DNA of 64,000 nucleotides from the NCBI RefSeq assembly GCF_028823535.1, contig NZ_JAQIYM010000006.1, forward strand, positions 1 through 64,000, in the 5' to 3' direction. A model generated the notes under the pieces. That model was not told the DNA's origin, made no database searches, and saw only the letters and a program-made list of their open reading frames with translations. Position numbers and translations under genes: made by a program. Origin of the DNA: Pseudomonas serbica (GTDB lineage: Bacteria; Pseudomonadota; Gammaproteobacteria; Pseudomonadales; Pseudomonadaceae). Shown in pieces: positions 48,482-61,557 of the stretch (position 1 is its first letter; each line of letters begins with the position of its first letter).

Positions 48482-49101
48482 GTCCGTCCGAGTGGTTCGA
48501 AGGGCTTCGCCGGATCGACATCAACGATCTGGACACCAATAACATCGGTACCTGGCCACCCGCGATCAAGGTCCTGACGGGCATTGTGGTCGCAATCCTG
48601 GTGCTTTCGATCGGCTACAGCTTTTCCACGAGCGAGCTTGAAAGCCAGCTCGAACTCAAGCGCAAGGAGGAGTCGACCCTCAAAGAGCAATTTGCCAGCA
48701 AATCCCATTTAGCGGCGAATCTGGAGCTCTACACCCAGCAGATGAAGGAGATGGAGAACTCCTTTGGCGTGCTGCTCCGGCAACTGCCCAGCGACACCGA
48801 AGTCCCCGGCTTGCTGGAGGACATCACGCGAACGGGGCTGGGCAGCGGCCTGGAGTTCGAAGAGATCAAGCTGCTGCCGGAGGTCACCCAGCCTTTCTAT
48901 ATCGAATTGCCGATCCAGATCACGGTTACCGGCGCCTATCACGACCTGGCCACTTTCGTCAGTGGCGTGGCCGGGTTGCCGCGTATCGTCACCCTGCATG
49001 ATTTCGACCTGGCGCCGGTCAATCCCGACGGCGGGCCGAAGTTGCGCATGAGCATCCTGGCCAAGACCTACCGCTACAACGACAAGGGGCTGCATCGATG
49101 A
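48478..49101 (+). CDS. pilO: PilO, type IV pilus alignment subcomplex protein
   Basis: A 207-residue bitopic protein with a short cytoplasmic part, one TM helix (about 33-53, ILVLSIGYSFSTSE region), a coiled coil (ELESQLELKRKEESTLKEQF region) and a C-terminal periplasmic domain (VTGAYHDLATFVSGV). GTG start overlaps the pilN stop. It pairs with PilN and contacts PilP. Confidence 0.95.
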   Translation: MSPSEWFEGLRRIDINDLDTNNIGTWPPAIKVLTGIVVAILVLSIGYSFSTSELESQLELKRKEESTLKEQFASKSHLAANLELYTQQMKEMENSFGVLLRQLPSDTEVPGLLEDITRTGLGSGLEFEEIKLLPEVTQPFYIELPIQITVTGAYHDLATFVSGVAGLPRIVTLHDFDLAPVNPDGGPKLRMSILAKTYRYNDKGLHR

Positions 49102-49622
49102 GCCCGCTTCGTGGTTATTCGCTGATGGTGTTGATGGCCATATTGGCTGGCTGTGGCGGCAGCGATGATTTCAGTGATCTGGACGCTTACATGAACGAAA
49201 TGCGCCTGCGGGCACCGGGCCAGATTGAACCAACGCCGACATTCCGGTCTTACCCGACATTCACCTATAACGCCGCCAACCTGCGCAGCCCGTTTTCCCG
49301 GCAGGTCAAGGTCGATCTCGCACTCAAGCAGGGGGCGCGTAATGTCCAGCCGGACCCCAACCGGGTCAAGCAGTACCTTGAGGGTTTCAATATCGAGCAG
49401 TTTGAAATGGTCGGCACAATCTCCAATGCAGCGGGCTCCTTTGCCTTGTTGCGCGGCGCCGGTGGGGTGCATCGGCTGAAAGTCGGCGATTACCTGGGGC
49501 GTAACGACGGTCGGATAGTCGCCATCAGTGGCTCGCAAGTCGATGTGGTCGAAATCGTTCCCGACGGTGAAGGGGCTTGGCTGGAGCGGCCGCGGACCCT
49601 TCCTTTGAAAGAGCATTCATAG
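49098..49622 (+). CDS. pilP: PilP, type IV pilus lipoprotein
   Basis: A 174-residue lipoprotein. The signal ends with the lipobox LAGC, the lipidated Cys being residue 18 by my count. A flexible segment (about 25-80) is followed by the C-terminal beta-domain (GTISNAAGSFALLR, VHRLKVGDYLGRNDG) that contacts the PilQ N-domain. It joins the inner-membrane PilNO complex to the secretin. The start overlaps pilO (ATGA), and 13 bases separate it from pilQ. Confidence 0.95.
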   Translation: MSPLRGYSLMVLMAILAGCGGSDDFSDLDAYMNEMRLRAPGQIEPTPTFRSYPTFTYNAANLRSPFSRQVKVDLALKQGARNVQPDPNRVKQYLEGFNIEQFEMVGTISNAAGSFALLRGAGGVHRLKVGDYLGRNDGRIVAISGSQVDVVEIVPDGEGAWLERPRTLPLKEHS

Positions 49623-49635
49623 TGGAACTCGAACA

Positions 49636-51681
49636 ATGAACAGGATTCTCTCCGCCCTCGGCGTATCGCTATGGATAGCGTTGCTGGCGCCGATGGTACA
49701 AGCGGCCAAACTCAAGGCGCTGGATGTCGCCGCTTTACCGGGAGATCGCGTCGAGTTGAAACTGGTGTTCGACGAGCCACCTCCGACGCCCCGTGGCTAC
49801 ACCACGGAATCCCCCGCCAGGATTGCCCTGGATCTGCCCGGTGTCGTCAGTCAATTGGCGAGCAAGACGCGGGACCTGGGCAATGGCAATGCCCGCAGCG
49901 CGACTGTGGTGGAGGCCAAGGATCGTGCGCGGCTGATCATCAATCTGACCCAGTTGAGCCCCTACGACTTCCGGGTCGAAGGCAATAATCTGTTTGTGGT
50001 GATCGGGCAGGGTGGCAAAGGCATGGCCCCGCGAGCGGCCGCTACCGCCGTTCCGGTCCAGGCCTCGAAACGTGCGGCTGCGCCGGCTGGCAAGGCCATT
50101 CGTGCGGTGGATTTCCAACGTGGCACTCAGGGGGAAGGCAATGTCGTGATTGATTTGTCGGATCCGTCCATTGCCCCGGACATTCAGGAACGCGAAGGCA
50201 AAATCATTCTCGGTTTTGCCAAGACCCGATTGCCCGAGCCATTGCGCGTGCGCCTGGACGTCAAGGATTTCGCTACCCCAGTGCAGTTCGTCAATGCCAG
50301 TGTCATAGGGGATAGGGCGACGATCACGATCGAGCCCGGTGGTGCCTTCGATTATTCGACCTATCAGACCGACAACAAGCTGACCGTCAGCGTCCGTCCG
50401 ATGACTGTCGACGACCTGCAAAAGCGCAACGCGGACCGTAATGCCTACAGCGGTGAAAAGCTCTCGCTGAATTTCCAGGACATCGATGTGCGCTCGGTGC
50501 TGCAACTGATCGCCGATTTCACCAACCTCAATCTGGTCGCCAGTGACACGGTGCAGGGGGGCATTACCTTGCGCCTGCAAAATGTACCCTGGGACCAGGC
50601 GCTGGACCTGGTGCTGAAAACCAAGGGCCTGGACAAACGCAAGGTGGGTAATGTGCTGCTCGTTGCGCCGGCCGACGAAATTGCGGCCCGTGAGCGTCAG
50701 GAGCTTGAATCACAGAAGCAGATTGCCGACCTGGCGCCGCTGCGTCGGGAACTGTTGCAGGTCAATTACGCCAAGGCGGCCGATATCGCCAAACTGTTCC
50801 AGTCGGTGACCAGTGCCGAGGCGAAAGCCGACGAGCGGGGGTCGATCACCGTCGATGAGCGCACCAACAACATCATTGCCTACCAGACCCAGGACCGGCT
50901 CGACGAACTGCGGCGAATCGTTGCGCAACTGGATATCCCGGTGCGTCAGGTGATGATCGAGGCGCGCATCGTGGAAGCCAACGTTGATTATGACAAAAGC
51001 CTCGGCGTGCGCTGGGGTGGCTCGATACAGAACAAAGGCAACTGGAATGTTTCCGGGGTCGGTAACGGCGCCGACGCCAGTAGCGGTTCGCCGTTCGTCG
51101 ACTTGGGTGCCGCCAACAACACGTCGGGCATCGGCATTGCCTTCATCACGGACAACGTATTGCTGGACCTCGAATTGACGGCCATGGAAAAGACCGGCAA
51201 TGGTGAAATCGTCTCGCAACCCAAGGTAGTCACCTCTGACAAGGAAACCGCGAAGATCCTCAAGGGCACCGAGATTCCCTATCAGGAAGCCAGCTCCAGC
51301 GGTGCTACGTCGGTCTCCTTCAAGGAAGCTTCGCTGTCGCTGGAGGTGACGCCGCAGATCACCCCGGACAACCGGATCATCATGGAGGTCAAGGTCACCA
51401 AGGACGAGCCGGACTACCTGAACAAGGTCCAGGATGTGCCGCCGATCAAGAAAAACGAAGTCAACGCCAAGGTCCTGGTGAACGATGGCGAGACCATCGT
51501 CATTGGCGGTGTTTTCTCAAATACTCAAAGCAAGGTTGTAGATAAGGTGCCATTTCTTGGCGATGTGCCGTATCTTGGCCGCCTTTTCCGGCGCGACGTG
51601 GTTTCGGAGAAAAAATCCGAGCTGTTGGTGTTTCTCACTCCGCGTATCATGAATAACCAGGCGATTGCTGTGAGTCGTTGA
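49636..51681 (+). CDS. pilQ: PilQ, type IV pilus secretin
   Basis: A 681-residue outer-membrane secretin. Signal peptide to about residue 23 (VQA). Two AMIN peptidoglycan-binding domains (about 30-125 and 155-260), then a secretin N0 ([20 protein letters not shown]), an N1/NolW domain ([16 protein letters not shown]) and the C-terminal secretin barrel ([16 protein letters not shown] and LLVFLTPRI). It forms the pilus exit pore. The stop is 4 bases before the aroK start, so the pil and aro genes are co-transcribed. Confidence 0.96.
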   Translation: MNRILSALGVSLWIALLAPMVQAAKLKALDVAALPGDRVELKLVFDEPPPTPRGYTTESPARIALDLPGVVSQLASKTRDLGNGNARSATVVEAKDRARLIINLTQLSPYDFRVEGNNLFVVIGQGGKGMAPRAAATAVPVQASKRAAAPAGKAIRAVDFQRGTQGEGNVVIDLSDPSIAPDIQEREGKIILGFAKTRLPEPLRVRLDVKDFATPVQFVNASVIGDRATITIEPGGAFDYSTYQTDNKLTVSVRPMTVDDLQKRNADRNAYSGEKLSLNFQDIDVRSVLQLIADFTNLNLVASDTVQGGITLRLQNVPWDQALDLVLKTKGLDKRKVGNVLLVAPADEIAARERQELESQKQIADLAPLRRELLQVNYAKAADIAKLFQSVTSAEAKADERGSITVDERTNNIIAYQTQDRLDELRRIVAQLDIPVRQVMIEARIVEANVDYDKSLGVRWGGSIQNKGNWNVSGVGNGADASSGSPFVDLGAANNTSGIGIAFITDNVLLDLELTAMEKTGNGEIVSQPKVVTSDKETAKILKGTEIPYQEASSSGATSVSFKEASLSLEVTPQITPDNRIIMEVKVTKDEPDYLNKVQDVPPIKKNEVNAKVLVNDGETIVIGGVFSNTQSKVVDKVPFLGDVPYLGRLFRRDVVSEKKSELLVFLTPRIMNNQAIAVSR

Positions 51682-51685
51682 TTCT

Positions 51686-52204
51686 GTGCGAAATTTGATA
51701 CTTGTAGGACCGATGGGGGCTGGCAAAAGCACCATCGGCCGATTGCTGGCCAAAGAGCTGCGCTTGCCATTCAAAGATTCCGACAAGGAAATTGAATTAC
51801 GCACGGGCGCCAATATCCCATGGATCTTCGACAAGGAAGGCGAACCGGGCTTTCGTGAGCGCGAGCAGGCAATGATTGCCGAGCTGTGCGATTACGATGG
51901 CGTGGTGCTGGCGACCGGCGGCGGGGCAGTCATGCGTGAAGCCAATCGTCGGGCGCTGCGCGCTGGCGGGCGGGTGGTCTATCTGCATGCCTCTGTCGAG
52001 CAACAGGTCGGTCGCACGTCCCGCGATCGCAATCGGCCCTTGCTGCGCACCGCCGATCCGGCCAAGACCCTGCGGGATCTGCTGGCGATCCGTGATCCCC
52101 TTTATCGGGAAATCGCCGATCTGGTGGTGGAAACCGATGAGCGACCACCGCGAATGGTCGTGCTCGATATCCTGGAGCGTCTGCAGCAATTGCCGCCCCG
52201 TTAA
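51686..52204 (+). CDS. aroK: Shikimate kinase
   Basis: A 172-residue P-loop kinase that phosphorylates shikimate (chorismate pathway). Walker A is GPMGAGKST (8-16). Shikimate contacts are in DSDKEIE, FRERE and the VLATGGGAV stretch; the lid has RDRNRPLL. Start GTG at 51686. The linkage pilQ-aroK-aroB-damX is old, as in E. coli (hofQ-aroK-aroB-damX). Confidence 0.96.
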   Translation: MRNLILVGPMGAGKSTIGRLLAKELRLPFKDSDKEIELRTGANIPWIFDKEGEPGFREREQAMIAELCDYDGVVLATGGGAVMREANRRALRAGGRVVYLHASVEQQVGRTSRDRNRPLLRTADPAKTLRDLLAIRDPLYREIADLVVETDERPPRMVVLDILERLQQLPPR

Positions 52205-52355
52205 AGCGCTGCACGAAATGCGCTATCCTCGGCGTCCGGCCATGACCGCTCCAGGTTGTGGCGAACGGCCGACGAGCGGCGTCACACCAGCAGTGGCCGT
52301 AGACATTCGTTAACTCAAGGCAGGTTGCCTGATTCCATCTTCACTGTGGGGACAC

Positions 52356-53456
52356 ATGCAGACACTCAAGGTCGATCTAGGCGAGCGCAGCTACCCGATT
52401 CATATTGGCGAAGGTTTGTTGGACCGGCCTGAGCTGCTGGCCCCCCATATTCGTGGACGGCAAGTGGCAATCATTTCCAATGAAACCGTCGCGCCGCTCT
52501 ATCTCGAACGTCTGACCCGCAGTCTTGCGCAGTTCTCGGTGATTTCCGTGGTGCTGCCTGACGGTGAGGCCTTCAAGACCTGGGAAACCCTGCAACTGAT
52601 ATTTGATGGCCTGCTGACCGCGCGGCATGATCGACGCACCACGGTGATCGCCCTGGGGGGCGGTGTGATTGGCGACATGGCCGGTTTCGCGGCGGCCTGC
52701 TACCAGCGCGGTGTCGATTTCATCCAGGTGCCGACCACGCTGCTGTCGCAGGTCGACTCTTCGGTGGGTGGCAAGACCGGTATCAACCATCCGCTGGGCA
52801 AGAACATGGTCGGTGCCTTCTATCAGCCGAACGTCGTGCTGATCGACACCACTTCTCTCAATACCTTGCCGGCCCGCGAGCTGTCCGCCGGCCTGGCTGA
52901 AGTCATCAAGTACGGGCTGATCTGCGATGAGCCGTTCCTGACCTGGCTCGAAGACAACGTCGACCGCCTGCGCAACCTGGATCAGCAAGCCCTGACCTAT
53001 GCCATCGAGCGCTCCTGTGCGGCCAAGGCGGCCGTGGTCGGCGCCGACGAGAAGGAAACCGGTGTGCGGGCAACGCTCAACCTGGGTCACACCTTCGGTC
53101 ACGCGATCGAGACTCATATGGGCTATGGTGTCTGGCTGCATGGTGAAGCGGTGGCTGCTGGCACGGTAATGGCTCTGGAAATGTCCGCGCGCCTGGGCTG
53201 GATCAGCGAGCAGGACCGCGACCGTGGCATCCGACTGTTCCAGCGTGCCGGCCTGCCGGTCATTCCGCCTGAAGAAATGACGGAAGCCGATTTTCTCGAG
53301 CACATGGCAATTGACAAGAAAGTGATCGACGGTCGTTTGCGCCTGGTGCTGCTGCGCCACATGGGCGAAGCGGTGGTGACCGACGATTATCCGAAAGAGG
53401 TTCTACAGGCCACGCTGGGAGCGGATTACCGCGCCCTGGCTCAGCTTAAAGGTTAA
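52356..53456 (+). CDS. aroB: 3-dehydroquinate synthase
   Basis: A 366-residue NAD- and metal-dependent enzyme that makes 3-dehydroquinate from DAHP, the second step of the shikimate pathway. NAD-binding region is [13 protein letters not shown], catalytic Lys in [11 protein letters not shown], metal ligands in [12 protein letters not shown] and [10 protein letters not shown]. Start ATG at 52356. It is 10 bases before damX and 151 bases after aroK. Confidence 0.97.
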   Translation: MQTLKVDLGERSYPIHIGEGLLDRPELLAPHIRGRQVAIISNETVAPLYLERLTRSLAQFSVISVVLPDGEAFKTWETLQLIFDGLLTARHDRRTTVIALGGGVIGDMAGFAAACYQRGVDFIQVPTTLLSQVDSSVGGKTGINHPLGKNMVGAFYQPNVVLIDTTSLNTLPARELSAGLAEVIKYGLICDEPFLTWLEDNVDRLRNLDQQALTYAIERSCAAKAAVVGADEKETGVRATLNLGHTFGHAIETHMGYGVWLHGEAVAAGTVMALEMSARLGWISEQDRDRGIRLFQRAGLPVIPPEEMTEADFLEHMAIDKKVIDGRLRLVLLRHMGEAVVTDDYPKEVLQATLGADYRALAQLKG

Positions 53457-53466
53457 TAAGAACACG

Positions 53467-55056
53467 ATGACTAGTTTGCATGCCGACGAGGCTTTCCTCG
53501 GCCACTACCAGTTGAGTCATGACCCTTTTGCTCCACGGGTCCCTGGCTTCAAGTTTTTCCCTGCCCAGCGCAAACCGGTACTGGGGCAGTTGCACCATCT
53601 GGCGCGGTACAGCCAGTTGCTATTGGTGGTCACCGGTCCACAAGGCAGCGGCAAGACCCTGTTGCGTCAGGCCCTGGTGGCCAGCACCAACAAGCAAACG
53701 GTGCAGAGCGTGGTGGTTTCCGCCCGTGGCGCCGGTGATTCGGCTGGCTTGTTGCAGCAGGTCGCCCAGGCACTGAACGTTGCCCAGGCCGAGATCGGTG
53801 CAATCCTGAAACAGGTGGTTCAACTTGCTCTTACGGGGCAGGAGGTCTATCTGCTGGTCGATGATGCCGAGCAGCTTGACGAGTCTGCGCTCGAGGCCTT
53901 GATGGCCCTGGCCGCCGGTGCACCGGAAGGCCGTCCGCATGTGTTCCTGTTCGGCGAGTCGTCGATGATCGCTCAGCTCGATCAGTTGAGTCTCGAGGAA
54001 GAGCGCTTCCATGTCATCGAACTGCAGCCTTACACCGAAGAGGAAACTCGCGAATACCTGGAGCAGCGGCTCGAAGGCGCCGGCCGGGGTATCGAACTTT
54101 TCACTGCAAATCAGATCTCTGATATTCACGAAAGCTCCGAGGGTTGGCCTGGCAATATCAACCAGGTTGCCCGCGATGCGATGATCGAAGCCATGATTGC
54201 CAGCCGCTCCGCGGTGAAGCGTCCAAGTATGGGGTTCAATATGCCGAAGAAACACGTATTGGCGATTTCCGCCGTCGTTGTGGTCGCGGTAGCTGCCGCC
54301 TGGTTGATGCCGGGTCGCAGCAAGACACCGACCACGGGGGCGCCTGCCAACGAACAGGCGCAACTACCGCTCGGGCAGGGGTCGCCACAGTCTGGCGGTG
54401 CGCCGGCCGTCGAATTCGCCGGCAATACGCAGCCAATGCCATTGCCGTTGGTCGGCAATTCGCAACCGGTCATGCGCGAGCCATTGGCCGAAGCGGCAGG
54501 CGGTATTACCGAAGGCGATGACGGCGTACCGGTCGAGGGTTCCAGCGCGACCCCGCCAACCGTGACCACCATTGCACCGCCGACAGGCGTTCCGGCTGGC
54601 CCTGCGCCAACGCCGGCAGCCAAACCGACGCCTGCACCGACCCAGGTCGCTACCGCCAAACCGGCGCCTGCCCCGGTTGCCAAGCCTGCACCGGCTCCAG
54701 CGCCGGCCAAGCCTGCCGCCGTTGCCGCCAAACCGGCCGAAAAACCGGCGACCGGCGCCAAGGCTGCCGGTGGCACCTGGTACGCGGGCCAGGCGCCGGG
54801 GAACTACGTGGTGCAGATCCTCGGCACCAGCTCGGAAACGGCCGCGCAAAGCTTCGTCAAGGAGCAGGGCGGCGAGTACCGTTATTTCAAGAAAGTCCTC
54901 AACGGCAAACCGCTCTACGTGATCACCTACGGCAGTTTCGCCAATCGTGATGCAGCCGTTTCCGCCATCAAGGCCTTGCCAGCGAAGGTTCAGGCTGGTA
55001 AACCTTGGCCACGCTCTGTCGCCAGCGTCCAACAGGAACTGGCAACAGCTCGCTGA
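53467..55056 (+). CDS. damX: DamX-like protein: AAA ATPase domain, TM helix, SPOR domain
   Basis: A 529-residue protein. Residues 1-250 hold an AAA/ExeA-like ATPase: Walker A GPQGSGKT (57-64), Walker B YLLVDDAEQ near 137. One TM helix (about 258-278, VLAISAVVVVAVAAAWLM) follows, then a long Ala/Pro/Thr-rich linker (about 285-435) with KPAPAP repeats, and a SPOR domain (about 440-525, YVVQILGTSSETAAQSF, LYVITYGSFANRD). E. coli DamX has the TM and SPOR and marks septa. The N-terminal ATPase would let it couple nucleotide hydrolysis to cell wall binding. Confidence 0.9.
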   Translation: MTSLHADEAFLGHYQLSHDPFAPRVPGFKFFPAQRKPVLGQLHHLARYSQLLLVVTGPQGSGKTLLRQALVASTNKQTVQSVVVSARGAGDSAGLLQQVAQALNVAQAEIGAILKQVVQLALTGQEVYLLVDDAEQLDESALEALMALAAGAPEGRPHVFLFGESSMIAQLDQLSLEEERFHVIELQPYTEEETREYLEQRLEGAGRGIELFTANQISDIHESSEGWPGNINQVARDAMIEAMIASRSAVKRPSMGFNMPKKHVLAISAVVVVAVAAAWLMPGRSKTPTTGAPANEQAQLPLGQGSPQSGGAPAVEFAGNTQPMPLPLVGNSQPVMREPLAEAAGGITEGDDGVPVEGSSATPPTVTTIAPPTGVPAGPAPTPAAKPTPAPTQVATAKPAPAPVAKPAPAPAPAKPAAVAAKPAEKPATGAKAAGGTWYAGQAPGNYVVQILGTSSETAAQSFVKEQGGEYRYFKKVLNGKPLYVITYGSFANRDAAVSAIKALPAKVQAGKPWPRSVASVQQELATAR

Positions 55057-55062
55057 AGATTC

Positions 55063-55083
55063 GGCGGCCTTACCCAGGCCGCC
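55063..55083 (+). terminator. Hairpin after damX
   Basis: GGCGGCCT (55063-55070) and AGGCCGCC (55076-55083) pair perfectly around TACCC. No T-run, so it is either a weak terminator or an mRNA-end stabiliser. Confidence 0.55.
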
Positions 55084-55268
55084 TCTCCAAGCACCTCAAA
55101 ATTTCTGCACGGCATGCCGCCTCTACAGGCCGCGTGCCTTGTGGTGTCTGCGTCACAGTAGTCTTTGAGTCGTTGCGGTCAAAATTAAAAAAAGTTTTGA
55201 CTAGCACAGCAGATCGCTTTAAACCTTTCACAAATGCGACATAGATTTGCGACATTTCGTCGCCAAAT

Positions 55269-55297
55269 TTGTGAGGCCAAGTGTCGGTGTGTACAAT
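55269..55297 (+). promoter_or_regulatory. Sigma70 promoter of gltBD
   Basis: TTGTGA (55269-55274), 17-base spacer, TACAAT (55292-55297). The start of gltB at 55407 is about 105 bases downstream of the expected TSS. Confidence 0.65.
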
Positions 55298-55406
55298 GAC
55301 CTCCCTTTTGCCCCCGCAAAGCTGGCGTACGTTCGGCGCGGAAGGTAAGTGGTTGAATTGAAAAGAAATTTGCCTCGATAAGAGGCAGCCTGGTGAGAAA
55401 GTGTCT

Positions 55407-58400
55407 ATGAAAGCAGGTCTGTACCAACCAGATGAATTCAAGGATAACTGCGGTTTCGGCCTGATTGCCCATATGCAAGGCGAGCCCAGTCATACCCTTT
55501 TGCAAACGGCCATCGAGGCCCTGACCTGCATGACCCACCGCGGTGGGATTAATGCTGACGGCAAGACCGGCGACGGTTGCGGTCTGCTGATTCAAAAGCC
55601 GGACGTGTTCCTGCGAGCCATCGCCCAGGAAACCTTCGGTGCCGAACTGCCCAAGCAATACGCCGTGGGCATGGTCTTCTTCAACCAGGACCCGGTCAAA
55701 GCCGAAGCGGCTCGCGAGAACATGAATCGCGAGATCCTGGCGGCCGGCCTGCAGTTGGTCGGCTGGCGCAAAGTGCCGATCGATACCAGCGTCCTCGGCC
55801 GCCTGGCCCTTGAGCGCCTGCCACAGATCGAGCAGGTGTTCATCGGTGGCGAAGGCCTGAGCGACCAGGACATGGCCGTCAAGCTGTTCACTTCCCGTCG
55901 TCGCTCGTCGGTGGCCAACGCCGCTGATACCGACCACTACGTCTGCAGCTTTTCGCACAAGACCATTATCTATAAAGGCCTGATGATGCCGGCGGACTTG
56001 ACCGCCTTCTATCCGGACCTGAGCGATGAGCGCCTGCAAACTTCGATTTGCGTGTTCCACCAGCGCTTCTCCACCAACACCCTGCCGAAATGGCCGCTGG
56101 CTCAACCGTTCCGCTTCCTGGCGCACAACGGCGAGATCAACACCATCACCGGCAACCGCAACTGGGCCGTGGCCCGTCGTACCAAGTTCAGCAACGACCT
56201 GATGGACCTGGAAGAACTCGGCCCGCTGGTCAACCGCGTCGGTTCCGACTCCTCGAGCATGGACAACATGCTGGAGCTGATGGTTACCGGTGGCATCGAC
56301 CTGTTCCGTGGCGTGCGGATGATCATTCCGCCTGCGTGGCAGAACGTCGAGACCATGGACCCGGACCTGCGGGCGTTCTACGAATACAACTCGATGCACA
56401 TGGAGCCGTGGGACGGCCCGGCTGGCGTGGTAATGACCGACGGTCGCTACGCGGTGTGCCTGCTCGACCGTAACGGTCTGCGTCCGGCGCGTTGGGTCAC
56501 CACCAAGAACGGTTTCATCACCCTGGCGTCCGAAATCGGTGTCTGGAACTACCAGCCGGAAGACGTGATCGCCAAGGGCCGTGTTGGCCCGGGCCAGATC
56601 TTTGCCGTGGACACCGAAACCGGTCAGATCCTCGACACCGATGCCATCGACAACCGCCTGAAGTCCCGTCATCCGTACAAGCAATGGCTGCGCAAGAATG
56701 CCCTGCGCATCCAGGCGACCATGGAAGACAACGACCACGGTTCGGCGTTCTACGACGTCGATCAGCTCAAGCAATACATGAAGATGTATCAGGTCACGTT
56801 CGAAGAGCGCGACCAGGTGCTGCGTCCGCTCGGCGAACAAGGTTACGAGGCCGTCGGCTCGATGGGCGACGATACGCCGATGGCCGTGCTGTCCCAGCGC
56901 GTGCGCACGCCGTACGACTATTTCCGCCAGCAGTTCGCGCAAGTCACCAACCCACCGATCGACCCGCTGCGTGAAGCCATCGTCATGTCGCTGGAGATCT
57001 GCCTCGGTGCCGAGCGCAACATCTTCCAGGAGTCGCCGGAACACGCCTCGCGCGTGATCCTCAGCTCGCCGGTCATTTCCCCGGCCAAGTGGCGCTCGCT
57101 GATGAACCTCGATCGTCCGGGCTTCGAACGCCAGAAAATCGACCTCAACTACGACGAAAGCATCGGCCTGGAAGCCGCGATCCGCAACGTTGCCGATCAG
57201 GCTGAAGAAGCCGTGCGCGCCGGTCGTACCCAGATCGTCCTGAGTGACCGTCACATTGCCCCGGGCAAGTTGCCGATCCACGCCTCCCTGGCCACCGGTG
57301 CGGTACACCACCGCCTGACCGAGAAGGGCCTGCGTTGCGACTCCAACATCCTGGTGGAAACCGCGACCGCACGTGACCCGCATCACTTCGCCGTGTTGAT
57401 CGGTTTCGGCGCCTCTGCCGTCTATCCGTTCCTGGCTTATGAAGTGCTGGGCGACCTGATCCGTACCGGTGAAGTTCTGGGCGACCTCTACGAGGTGTTC
57501 AAGAACTACCGTAAAGGCATCACCAAGGGCCTGCTCAAGATCCTGTCGAAGATGGGCATCTCGACCATCACTTCGTACCGCGGTGCGCAGTTGTTCGAGG
57601 CTATCGGCCTGTCCGAGGAAGTCTGCAACCTGAGCTTCAAGGGCGTACCGAGCCGCATCAAGGGTGCGCGCTTTGTCGACATCGAAGCCGAGCAGAAAGC
57701 CCTGGCTACTGAAGCCTGGAGCCCGCGCAAGCCGATCCAGCAAGGTGGCCTGCTGAAGTTCGTCCACGGTGGCGAATATCACGCCTACAACCCGGACGTG
57801 GTCAACACCCTGCAAGCCGCTGTGCAGCAGGGCGACTACAGCAAGTTCAAGGAATACACGTCGCTGGTGGACAACCGCCCGGTGTCGATGATCCGCGACC
57901 TGCTGAAAGTCAAAACCCTCGACACTCCATTGGACATCAGCGAGATCGAACCACTGGAATCGGTGCTCAAGCGCTTCGACTCCGCCGGTATCTCCCTGGG
58001 CGCCCTGTCGCCGGAAGCCCACGAAGCCCTCGCCGAAGCCATGAACCGCCTCGGTGCGCGTTCCAACTCCGGTGAAGGCGGCGAAGACCCGGCGCGCTAC
58101 GGCACCATCAAGAGCTCGAAGATCAAGCAGGTTGCCACCGGCCGTTTCGGTGTGACCCCGGAATACCTGGTCAATGCTGAAGTGCTGCAGATCAAGGTTG
58201 CCCAAGGCGCCAAGCCGGGCGAAGGCGGTCAACTGCCGGGCGGCAAGGTCAACGGTCTGATCGCCAAGCTGCGTTACGCAGTGCCGGGCGTGACCCTGAT
58301 TTCGCCACCGCCGCACCACGACATCTATTCGATCGAAGACTTGTCACAGCTGATTTTCGACCTCAAACAAGTCAACCCGAAGGCGCTGGTTTCGGTGAAG

Positions 58401-59852
58401 CTGGTCGCAGAAGCGGGCGTCGGCACTATTGCTGCCGGTGTGGCCAAGGCTTATGCGGACCTGATCACCATCTCCGGCTACGACGGCGGTACCGGTGCAT
58501 CGCCGCTGACCTCGATCAAGTACGCAGGCGCCCCGTGGGAGCTCGGCCTGGCCGAAACCCACCAGACCCTGCGCGGCAACGACCTGCGCGGCAAAGTGCG
58601 GGTACAAACCGACGGCGGCCTGAAAACCGGCCTCGACGTGATCAAGGCAGCCATCCTTGGCGCTGAAAGCTTCGGCTTCGGCACCGCGCCGATGATCGCC
58701 CTGGGCTGCAAATACCTGCGCATCTGCCACCTGAACAACTGCGCCACCGGCGTCGCAACCCAGAACGAGAAGCTGCGCAAGGATCACTACATCGGTACCG
58801 TCGACATGGTGGTGAACTTCTTCACCTACGTCGCTGAAGAAACCCGTGAGTGGCTGGCCAAGCTGGGCGTGCGCTCCCTCGAAGAGCTGATCGGTCGTAC
58901 TGATCTGCTGGAAGTCCTCGAAGGCCAGACCGCCAAGCAACATCACCTGGACCTGACCCCGTTGCTGGGCAGCGACCACGTCCCGGCGGACAAGCCACAG
59001 TTCTGCGGTGTTGAGCGTAACCCGCCGTTCGACAAGGGCCTGCTGGCCGAGAAAATGGTCGACATGGCCACTTCGGCGATCAACGACAAGAGCGGCGCCG
59101 AATTCGCCCTGGATATCTGCAACTGCGACCGTTCCATCGGCGCGCGGATCTCCGGTGACATCGCGCGCAAGCACGGCAACCAGGGCATGGCCAACGCGCC
59201 GATCACCTTCCGCTTCAAAGGTACGGCCGGTCAGAGCTTTGGTGTATGGAATGCCGGCGGTCTGAACATGTACCTGGAAGGGGATGCCAACGACTATGTC
59301 GGCAAAGGCATGACCGGCGGCAAGCTGGTCATCGTTCCGCCGAAGGGCAGCATCTACAAGACCCAGGACAGTGCCATCATCGGCAACACCTGCCTGTACG
59401 GCGCCACTGGCGGCAAGCTGTTCGCCGCCGGTACCGCGGGCGAGCGTTTCGCCGTGCGTAACTCCGGTGCCCACACCGTCGTGGAAGGCACTGGCGATCA
59501 CTGCTGTGAGTACATGACCGGTGGTTTTGTCTGCGTCCTGGGCAAGACCGGTTACAACTTCGGCTCTGGCATGACCGGCGGTTTCGCCTACGTGCTCGAT
59601 CAGGACAACACCTTCGTTGACCGGGTCAACCACGAACTGGTGGAAATCCAGCGGATCAGCGGCGAGGCGATGGAAGCCTACCGTAGCCATTTGCAACGCG
59701 TGCTGAACGAGTACGTCGAGGAAACCGACAGCGAGTGGGGTCGTGAACTCGCCGAGAACCTCGATGACTATGTGCGTCGTTTCTGGCTGGTCAAGCCCAA
59801 GGCTGCCAACCTGAAATCGTTGCTTTCCAGCACCCGTGCCAACCCGCAGTGA
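55407..59852 (+). CDS. gltB: Glutamate synthase, large subunit
   Basis: A 1481-residue enzyme that uses glutamine and 2-oxoglutarate to make glutamate. The start at 55407 is preferred over GTG at 55401. The propeptide of 14 residues ends before Cys15 in [11 protein letters not shown]; after cleavage this Cys is the N-terminal glutaminase nucleophile. The 3Fe-4S cluster Cys lie in [15 protein letters not shown]. The FMN-binding synthase domain and a beta-helix C-terminal domain ([14 protein letters not shown]) follow. It is the first gene of gltBD. Confidence 0.97.
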   Translation: MKAGLYQPDEFKDNCGFGLIAHMQGEPSHTLLQTAIEALTCMTHRGGINADGKTGDGCGLLIQKPDVFLRAIAQETFGAELPKQYAVGMVFFNQDPVKAEAARENMNREILAAGLQLVGWRKVPIDTSVLGRLALERLPQIEQVFIGGEGLSDQDMAVKLFTSRRRSSVANAADTDHYVCSFSHKTIIYKGLMMPADLTAFYPDLSDERLQTSICVFHQRFSTNTLPKWPLAQPFRFLAHNGEINTITGNRNWAVARRTKFSNDLMDLEELGPLVNRVGSDSSSMDNMLELMVTGGIDLFRGVRMIIPPAWQNVETMDPDLRAFYEYNSMHMEPWDGPAGVVMTDGRYAVCLLDRNGLRPARWVTTKNGFITLASEIGVWNYQPEDVIAKGRVGPGQIFAVDTETGQILDTDAIDNRLKSRHPYKQWLRKNALRIQATMEDNDHGSAFYDVDQLKQYMKMYQVTFEERDQVLRPLGEQGYEAVGSMGDDTPMAVLSQRVRTPYDYFRQQFAQVTNPPIDPLREAIVMSLEICLGAERNIFQESPEHASRVILSSPVISPAKWRSLMNLDRPGFERQKIDLNYDESIGLEAAIRNVADQAEEAVRAGRTQIVLSDRHIAPGKLPIHASLATGAVHHRLTEKGLRCDSNILVETATARDPHHFAVLIGFGASAVYPFLAYEVLGDLIRTGEVLGDLYEVFKNYRKGITKGLLKILSKMGISTITSYRGAQLFEAIGLSEEVCNLSFKGVPSRIKGARFVDIEAEQKALATEAWSPRKPIQQGGLLKFVHGGEYHAYNPDVVNTLQAAVQQGDYSKFKEYTSLVDNRPVSMIRDLLKVKTLDTPLDISEIEPLESVLKRFDSAGISLGALSPEAHEALAEAMNRLGARSNSGEGGEDPARYGTIKSSKIKQVATGRFGVTPEYLVNAEVLQIKVAQGAKPGEGGQLPGGKVNGLIAKLRYAVPGVTLISPPPHHDIYSIEDLSQLIFDLKQVNPKALVSVKLVAEAGVGTIAAGVAKAYADLITISGYDGGTGASPLTSIKYAGAPWELGLAETHQTLRGNDLRGKVRVQTDGGLKTGLDVIKAAILGAESFGFGTAPMIALGCKYLRICHLNNCATGVATQNEKLRKDHYIGTVDMVVNFFTYVAEETREWLAKLGVRSLEELIGRTDLLEVLEGQTAKQHHLDLTPLLGSDHVPADKPQFCGVERNPPFDKGLLAEKMVDMATSAINDKSGAEFALDICNCDRSIGARISGDIARKHGNQGMANAPITFRFKGTAGQSFGVWNAGGLNMYLEGDANDYVGKGMTGGKLVIVPPKGSIYKTQDSAIIGNTCLYGATGGKLFAAGTAGERFAVRNSGAHTVVEGTGDHCCEYMTGGFVCVLGKTGYNFGSGMTGGFAYVLDQDNTFVDRVNHELVEIQRISGEAMEAYRSHLQRVLNEYVEETDSEWGRELAENLDDYVRRFWLVKPKAANLKSLLSSTRANPQ

Positions 59853-61304
<1,452 letters not shown>

Positions 61305-61332
61305 CCCCGGCGCCTGAGCCAAACGCAATAAC

Positions 61333-61425
61333 CCTGTGGGAGCGAGCCTGCTCGCGAAAGCGGTCTGCCAGCCAACTTCAATGTTGGATGTGCCGGCCTC
61401 TTCGCGAGCAGGCTCGCTCCCACAG
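61333..61425. repeat. REPIN, GCGAGCCTGCTCGC subtype, long centre
   Basis: Inverted arms at 61333-61360 and 61398-61425. The centre contains a CCAAC/GTTGG hairpin and is similar to the centre of the REPIN at 34866 in reverse orientation, although the arms are of different subtypes. It lies between gltD and hemE. Confidence 0.9.
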
Positions 61426-61557
61426 TTGTTTTAGGGCGTTGCGGAAAATCGTGTTCCAGCGCGACAAATTGACCCGATAGACAAAAGGCTGACCTGCATT
61501 CGTGCCTTTTGCGTCGCGCTCTGAGAAAATGCCCGCACTTTTTTTCCGGATGCCGAC

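Larger units (their letters stand above)
55057..55406 (+). other. 350-base intergenic region upstream of gltB
   Basis: No gene is visible. It contains a GC hairpin just after damX (55063-55083), a TTGACT with AT-rich surroundings (about 55175-55220), and the TTGTGA/TACAAT promoter described separately. Between 55180 and 55300 it is AT-rich, consistent with a regulatory region. Confidence 0.6.

Noticed and set aside
55401..55406. GTG at 55401 as the gltB start
   Set aside because: ATG at 55407 gives the propeptide length seen in the family.
55185..58319. Minus-strand frame of 1044 codons opposite gltB
   Set aside because: Antisense shadow. GltB motifs are intact on the plus strand over the full length.
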